This document shows positions 60,468 to 64,000 of a stretch of DNA of 64,000 nucleotides, one piece after another. The notes beneath the pieces are model-generated. The model was given only the letters and a program-made list of their open reading frames with translations. It made no database searches and was not told the origin of the DNA. The stretch is taken from positions 2,875,501 through 2,939,500 of the forward strand of contig NZ_CP127247.1 of the NCBI RefSeq assembly GCF_030285785.1. Reading direction: 5' to 3'. The stretch is from Parasedimentitalea psychrophila. GTDB lineage: Bacteria; Pseudomonadota; Alphaproteobacteria; Rhodobacterales; Rhodobacteraceae. The position numbers and the translations under genes are program-made. Positions within the stretch are counted from its first letter, which is position 1. The number at the start of each line of letters is the position of its first letter.

Positions 60468-62092
60468 TGGGTCAACCTCAGCTGTCTAATCGAGGTGGCA
60501 ATTGAGGCAAAGGCGTCCGAGATTTCCAAGCCGTTCACATCAAAGTAATGCGCGTCTGAACTGGCACAGTCCTGCAACACCGCCTGGCCACCGCTGGGGG
60601 CTTCGAAGCCGATGGTGTAGACGATAATGCCTGCTTCCTTGGCTGCGTTGCAGATGTTTTGGGTGCGGGTGTTCTTGGTGGTTGTGCCGTAATATTTTCG
60701 AACGGGGTAGTAGTATTTGTTCTTGGCGCTCGAGGTGCCCATCCATTCCCCGAAAATATACTTGTAGTTATACTTCAAAGAGGTTCGGGCCCATAGTTCA
60801 GCATAGCTCAGCCGAACCGCAGTGCCGCTTTCGCTCGACCCGTTGCCATAGGGGTGATCTTTCCAGGTTCCGTAATTATCCCAATAGTAATCTCTGTCAT
60901 ACGACCGGTAACTGTTCGGGTCATAAGAGGAATAGCGGTTCGCGCTTGCGTTGTACCATAGGTCCGACATTCCACTGCGAAAATCTTCGTCAATATAATA
61001 CTGCGATGTGTTCTGCCCATCGGTCATCAGCACCACGATCTTGATGGTGTCGGCATCGGTATAGCTGGACGGGCGCGCCGCAAAATCAACGGGAACGCTT
61101 GCATCCGCGCCGGTGGTCAGGGCGTTGATGGCCGGTTGGGCGGAGGGATCCAGCAAAGTGGTGGCCCATTTCATCCCCAAATCGATGGAGGTGTTTCCCC
61201 ATGCGTCGAGGTTTTGGATGAAGGCCTTGAGCGTCGCGGCGTCTTTTTGAAAGGGCAGTATTTCGCGATCTGCATCAGCAGAGCATACGGCATAATTGAC
61301 CAACCGCCCACTTGGGCGATAATCACTGTCATACCAGGGGCTGAAATGCATGGTGCCCTGCAAAGGAGTCGTCAGCGGCAGCGCAACACTGTTGAAGTCT
61401 GAGGACGAAAAATTTACACAGTGGGAATAATCCTGCTCGGCCGAGACGTTGTATTGGTCAAACAGCGCTTCCGGGACTGAAACTTGGGTGGCATAGGGAA
61501 TGATCGAGATCGACATCTTGCCGTCGGTGGTATTGGCCACCATCTCATCGATGAAGTCTTTCGCCGCGACCTTAAGATTTGTGAGACGGTTGTTTGAATC
61601 CATTGACCCCGACACATCCAGCACCAGCGAAATCTCCAGCCCATCAATGCTTTCCTCGGCGGTCGATGAGGCATAGATCGGGATGCTGCCAACGCCGGTG
61701 AAATTCATGAAATGGGTCTCGAACTCGCTGTTGACCGTGCTGGTAACGATGCGATAGCCCAAGCCGATGTCCGAGGTGGGGGGGCTATAATATTCGCTCA
61801 GACCGGATTTGGTCAGGTAGTCGAGCACCACAGCATCTGGCGTCTGGGTCTGGTCCAGATCGGCGGCGGCCAGCACCGCCCGGTCCAGAGTATACTGCAG
61901 CTCGGTCCGGTCGCGCTCCATGCGCATCAGATCAACCCCAATACCGCCAACTGCCAGCATCGACAGAAATATGAATATGGTGGGCTTGATCAGAACCCCG
62001 TCCTCTTCCCGCGCGAATTTGCACAGGCCTGTCCTGCAGCGGTTTGCTGCACGTCTGGATAGGGCGGTTGTCTGGCGTAGTCGCAGTGGCAT
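60464..62092 (-). CDS. TadG-like protein with von Willebrand factor A domain
   Basis: 542 residues. An N-terminal membrane segment (IKPTIFIFLSMLAVGGIGVD), then a vWA domain with the metal-binding DVSGSMDSNN near residue 160, and VVLMTDGQNTS. A Tyr/Ser/Asp-rich insertion (NRYSSYDPNSYRSYDRDYYW) interrupts the domain. TadG-type minor pilin of the Flp/Tad surface pilus; MIDAS suggests binding to a ligand. It is the first gene of the operon. Confidence 0.85.
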   Translation of the reverse strand: MPLRLRQTTALSRRAANRCRTGLCKFAREEDGVLIKPTIFIFLSMLAVGGIGVDLMRMERDRTELQYTLDRAVLAAADLDQTQTPDAVVLDYLTKSGLSEYYSPPTSDIGLGYRIVTSTVNSEFETHFMNFTGVGSIPIYASSTAEESIDGLEISLVLDVSGSMDSNNRLTNLKVAAKDFIDEMVANTTDGKMSISIIPYATQVSVPEALFDQYNVSAEQDYSHCVNFSSSDFNSVALPLTTPLQGTMHFSPWYDSDYRPSGRLVNYAVCSADADREILPFQKDAATLKAFIQNLDAWGNTSIDLGMKWATTLLDPSAQPAINALTTGADASVPVDFAARPSSYTDADTIKIVVLMTDGQNTSQYYIDEDFRSGMSDLWYNASANRYSSYDPNSYRSYDRDYYWDNYGTWKDHPYGNGSSESGTAVRLSYAELWARTSLKYNYKYIFGEWMGTSSAKNKYYYPVRKYYGTTTKNTRTQNICNAAKEAGIIVYTIGFEAPSGGQAVLQDCASSDAHYFDVNGLEISDAFASIATSIRQLRLTQ

Positions 62093-62428
62093 TGCAGTCC
62101 TCTCCGGCCCAAAAGTGACAAAGGGCCCGTATGGATACTGTGGGATTTGGTTGAAGTATTAATGCTTGATGAAGATGGCGGAATTGGGGCGTTCATATGA
62201 CGTTAACTTTCAAATTGATCATAAAATTAAGGCAATTCGTGCCTTGATTCACTGCGGCCCCGACCCCTGGTCTGACCGTTGCGGGGATTCTCGAAAGTTT
62301 CCAAAACGCGGAAAAAACAGGTTTTTTTGAAATGAAATGGTCAAAAAGGTCGCACTTATTAAAGAAGTCGTCATAACCTTTCAGTGACAACTGTAGGCGA
62401 GTCGTCTCAGGATTAGGGAGAAGAGCCA
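62093..62428. other. Divergent promoter region between tadG and glutamate dehydrogenase
   Basis: 336 bases without a gene. GGGAGAAG is the ribosome-binding site for the gene at 62429. No promoter can be singled out. Confidence 0.4.
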
Positions 62429-63859
62429 ATGAGTAACGTCAACGAACCCAGTTTCCGTGAAAGCGTTGACCTGATGTTCAGCCGGGCCGTTGCCCTGATG
62501 GACCTGCCACCTGGCCTGGAGGAAAAGATCAGGGTCTGCAACGCCACCTACACGGTGCGCTTTGGGGTGCGCTTGCGGGGCGAGATCAAGACCTTTACCG
62601 GATATCGCTCGGTGCATTCCGAACATATGGAACCGGTCAAGGGCGGCATCCGCTTCTCGCTGGGCGTCAACCAGGACGAGGTCGAGGCGCTGGCGGCGCT
62701 GATGACCTATAAATGCGCCCTGGTCGAGGCGCCGTTTGGCGGCTCCAAGGGCGGCCTGTGCATTGATCCGCGGCAATATGACGAACACGAGATGGAATTG
62801 ATCACCCGGCGCTTTGCCTATGAGCTGATCAAACGCGACCTGATCCACCCGTCGCAAAACGTGCCCGCACCTGACATGGGCACCGGCGAGCGTGAGATGG
62901 CCTGGATCGCTGACCAATACGCCCGCATGAACACCACCGACATCAATTCCCGCGCCTGCGTCACCGGTAAGCCGCTGAATGCCGGCGGCATTGCCGGCCG
63001 GGTCGAGGCCACCGGCCGGGGCGTGCAATACGCCCTGCAGGAATTTTTCCGCCACCCGGAAGATGTGAAGGCGGCTGGTCTGAGAGGCTCGCTGGATGGC
63101 AAGCGGGTCATTGTGCAGGGGTTGGGCAACGTGGGCTATCACGCCGCCAAGTTCCTGAGCGAAGAAGACGGCGCCAAGGTCATCGGCATCATCGAATACG
63201 ATGGCGGGCTGTTTGACGCCAATGGTCTCGACGTTGAGGCGGTGCGCCAGTGGATCGGCCAGCATGGCGGCGTCAGTGGCTATCCAGACGCCACCTATTC
63301 CAAGGACGGTGCGCCGTTGCTGGAGGCCGAGTGTGATATTCTGGTGCCCGCAGCTCTGGAGGGGGTGATCAACCTCTCCAACGCCGCGCGTATTCAGGCT
63401 CCGCTGATCATCGAGGCCGCCAATGGTCCGGTGACCGCCGGTGCCGATGACATCCTGCGCGAAAAGGGTGTGGTGATCATCCCTGACATGTATGCCAATG
63501 CCGGCGGTGTGACGGTGTCCTATTTTGAGTGGGTCAAGAACCTGTCGCATATCCGCTTTGGCCGCATGCAGCGCCGCCAAGAAGAGGCCCGCCACCAGTT
63601 GGTGATCAACGAGTTGGCGCAGCTGGAGAGCGTGATGGAGGGCCGTTGGAAAATGTCACCGGACTTCCGTCAGAAATACCTGCGTGGCGCCGGTGAGCTG
63701 GAACTGGTGCGCTCCGGTCTGGATGACACCATGCGGATTGCCTATCAGTCGATGCGCGAAGTCTGGCACAGTCGTGACGATATCACCGACCTGCGCACCG
63801 CCGCCTATCTGGTGTCGATCGGCAAAGTGGCCGCCAGCTATCGCGCCAAGGGGCTGTAA
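62429..63859 (+). CDS. gdhA: Glu/Leu/Phe/Val-type glutamate dehydrogenase
   Basis: 476 residues. GGIRFSLGVNQDEVEALAAL, catalytic loop EAPFGGSKGGLCIDP, VPAPDMGTGEREMAWIADQY, NAD-binding VIVQGLGNVGYHAAKFLSEE. The enzyme interconverts glutamate and 2-oxoglutarate plus ammonia. Full length with no disruption. Followed by a strong terminator. Confidence 0.92.
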   Translation: MSNVNEPSFRESVDLMFSRAVALMDLPPGLEEKIRVCNATYTVRFGVRLRGEIKTFTGYRSVHSEHMEPVKGGIRFSLGVNQDEVEALAALMTYKCALVEAPFGGSKGGLCIDPRQYDEHEMELITRRFAYELIKRDLIHPSQNVPAPDMGTGEREMAWIADQYARMNTTDINSRACVTGKPLNAGGIAGRVEATGRGVQYALQEFFRHPEDVKAAGLRGSLDGKRVIVQGLGNVGYHAAKFLSEEDGAKVIGIIEYDGGLFDANGLDVEAVRQWIGQHGGVSGYPDATYSKDGAPLLEAECDILVPAALEGVINLSNAARIQAPLIIEAANGPVTAGADDILREKGVVIIPDMYANAGGVTVSYFEWVKNLSHIRFGRMQRRQEEARHQLVINELAQLESVMEGRWKMSPDFRQKYLRGAGELELVRSGLDDTMRIAYQSMREVWHSRDDITDLRTAAYLVSIGKVAASYRAKGL

Positions 63860-63894
63860 TCTGCCAGACAGATGACTATGACGAGATGATTGTG

Positions 63895-63926
63895 ACGGCG
63901 CGCTAACATCAGCGCGCCGTTTTCCG
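63895..63926 (+). terminator. Rho-independent terminator after gdhA
   Basis: ACGGCGCGCT (63895-63904) pairs with AGCGCGCCGT (63911-63920), then TTTTCCGTTTT-like T-rich tail. A 10-bp perfect stem. Confidence 0.85.
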
Positions 63927-64000
63927 TTTTGGGGTCTAGCTCCGAAACCTCAAAACCGGCGAATTTTCCAGCTTTGATTTAACTGCTGCTATTGGCATTG

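Overview
The window looks like a chromosomal segment of a marine Rhodobacteraceae (Roseobacter-group) alphaproteobacterium. The flanking genes (alkylsulfatase, FAD-dependent glycerol-3-phosphate dehydrogenase, GcvA-like LysR regulator, beta-hydroxyacid dehydrogenase, reductive-dehalogenase-like protein, Tad pilus pseudopilins, glutamate dehydrogenase) are G+C-rich and typical of that group. This is inferred from gene content, not from a database search. The centre is a tRNA-Cys integration hotspot holding parts of at least three related temperate phages.

Layout. (1) 1-3300: chromosome (alkylsulfatase C-terminus, glpD-like gene, two copies of an intergenic repeat). (2) 3362-5511: left prophage remnant A: an HTH-like protein, a capsid-gene stub, and integrase 1 facing the attachment core. 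(3) 5580-43381: complete-looking prophage B of about 37.8 kb, bounded by a 48-bp direct repeat that is the 3' part of tRNA-Cys. Its left end carries a cargo cassette (6183-12214): a protein with two GHKL ATPase modules, a receiver-like partner, and a Dcm-type cytosine methyltransferase. Then come integrase 2, a repressor/Cro switch, a replication gene with an internal iteron array, a DUF1064-Mor fusion, a second cargo block (17.7-20.0 kb, including a GIY-YIG protein), lysis genes, lambda-type head genes (GpA terminase, portal, protease-capsid fusion), and a P2-type contractile tail (V, PAAR, W, J, I, fibre, sheath, tube, E/E' frameshift, tape measure, U, X, D). A RelA/SpoT-domain gene sits inside the baseplate block. 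(4) 43334-43407: the only intact tRNA-Cys.

(5) 43505-54653: eroded prophage C, collinear with B. It has a methyltransferase-like/integrase fusion, a truncated repressor fused to two leftover iterons, two broken IS3-family elements, scraps of W, tape measure, U, X and D, and finally a decayed 5' half of a tRNA-Cys. A metabolic block sits inside it (LysR, D-threonine-aldolase-like enzyme, ornithine-cyclodeaminase-like enzyme, VOC protein, DUF2461 protein). (6) 54738-64000: chromosome again.

The most interesting parts are accessory. The GHKL/receiver/Dcm cassette resembles a two-component signalling unit rebuilt as an anti-phage or restriction-like system. The RelA/SpoT gene is a candidate toxSAS-like immunity or modulation gene. 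A recurrent A-rich CCGCCAGAG motif lies at several module joints of prophage B, and at one joint B and C become homologous exactly at the motif.
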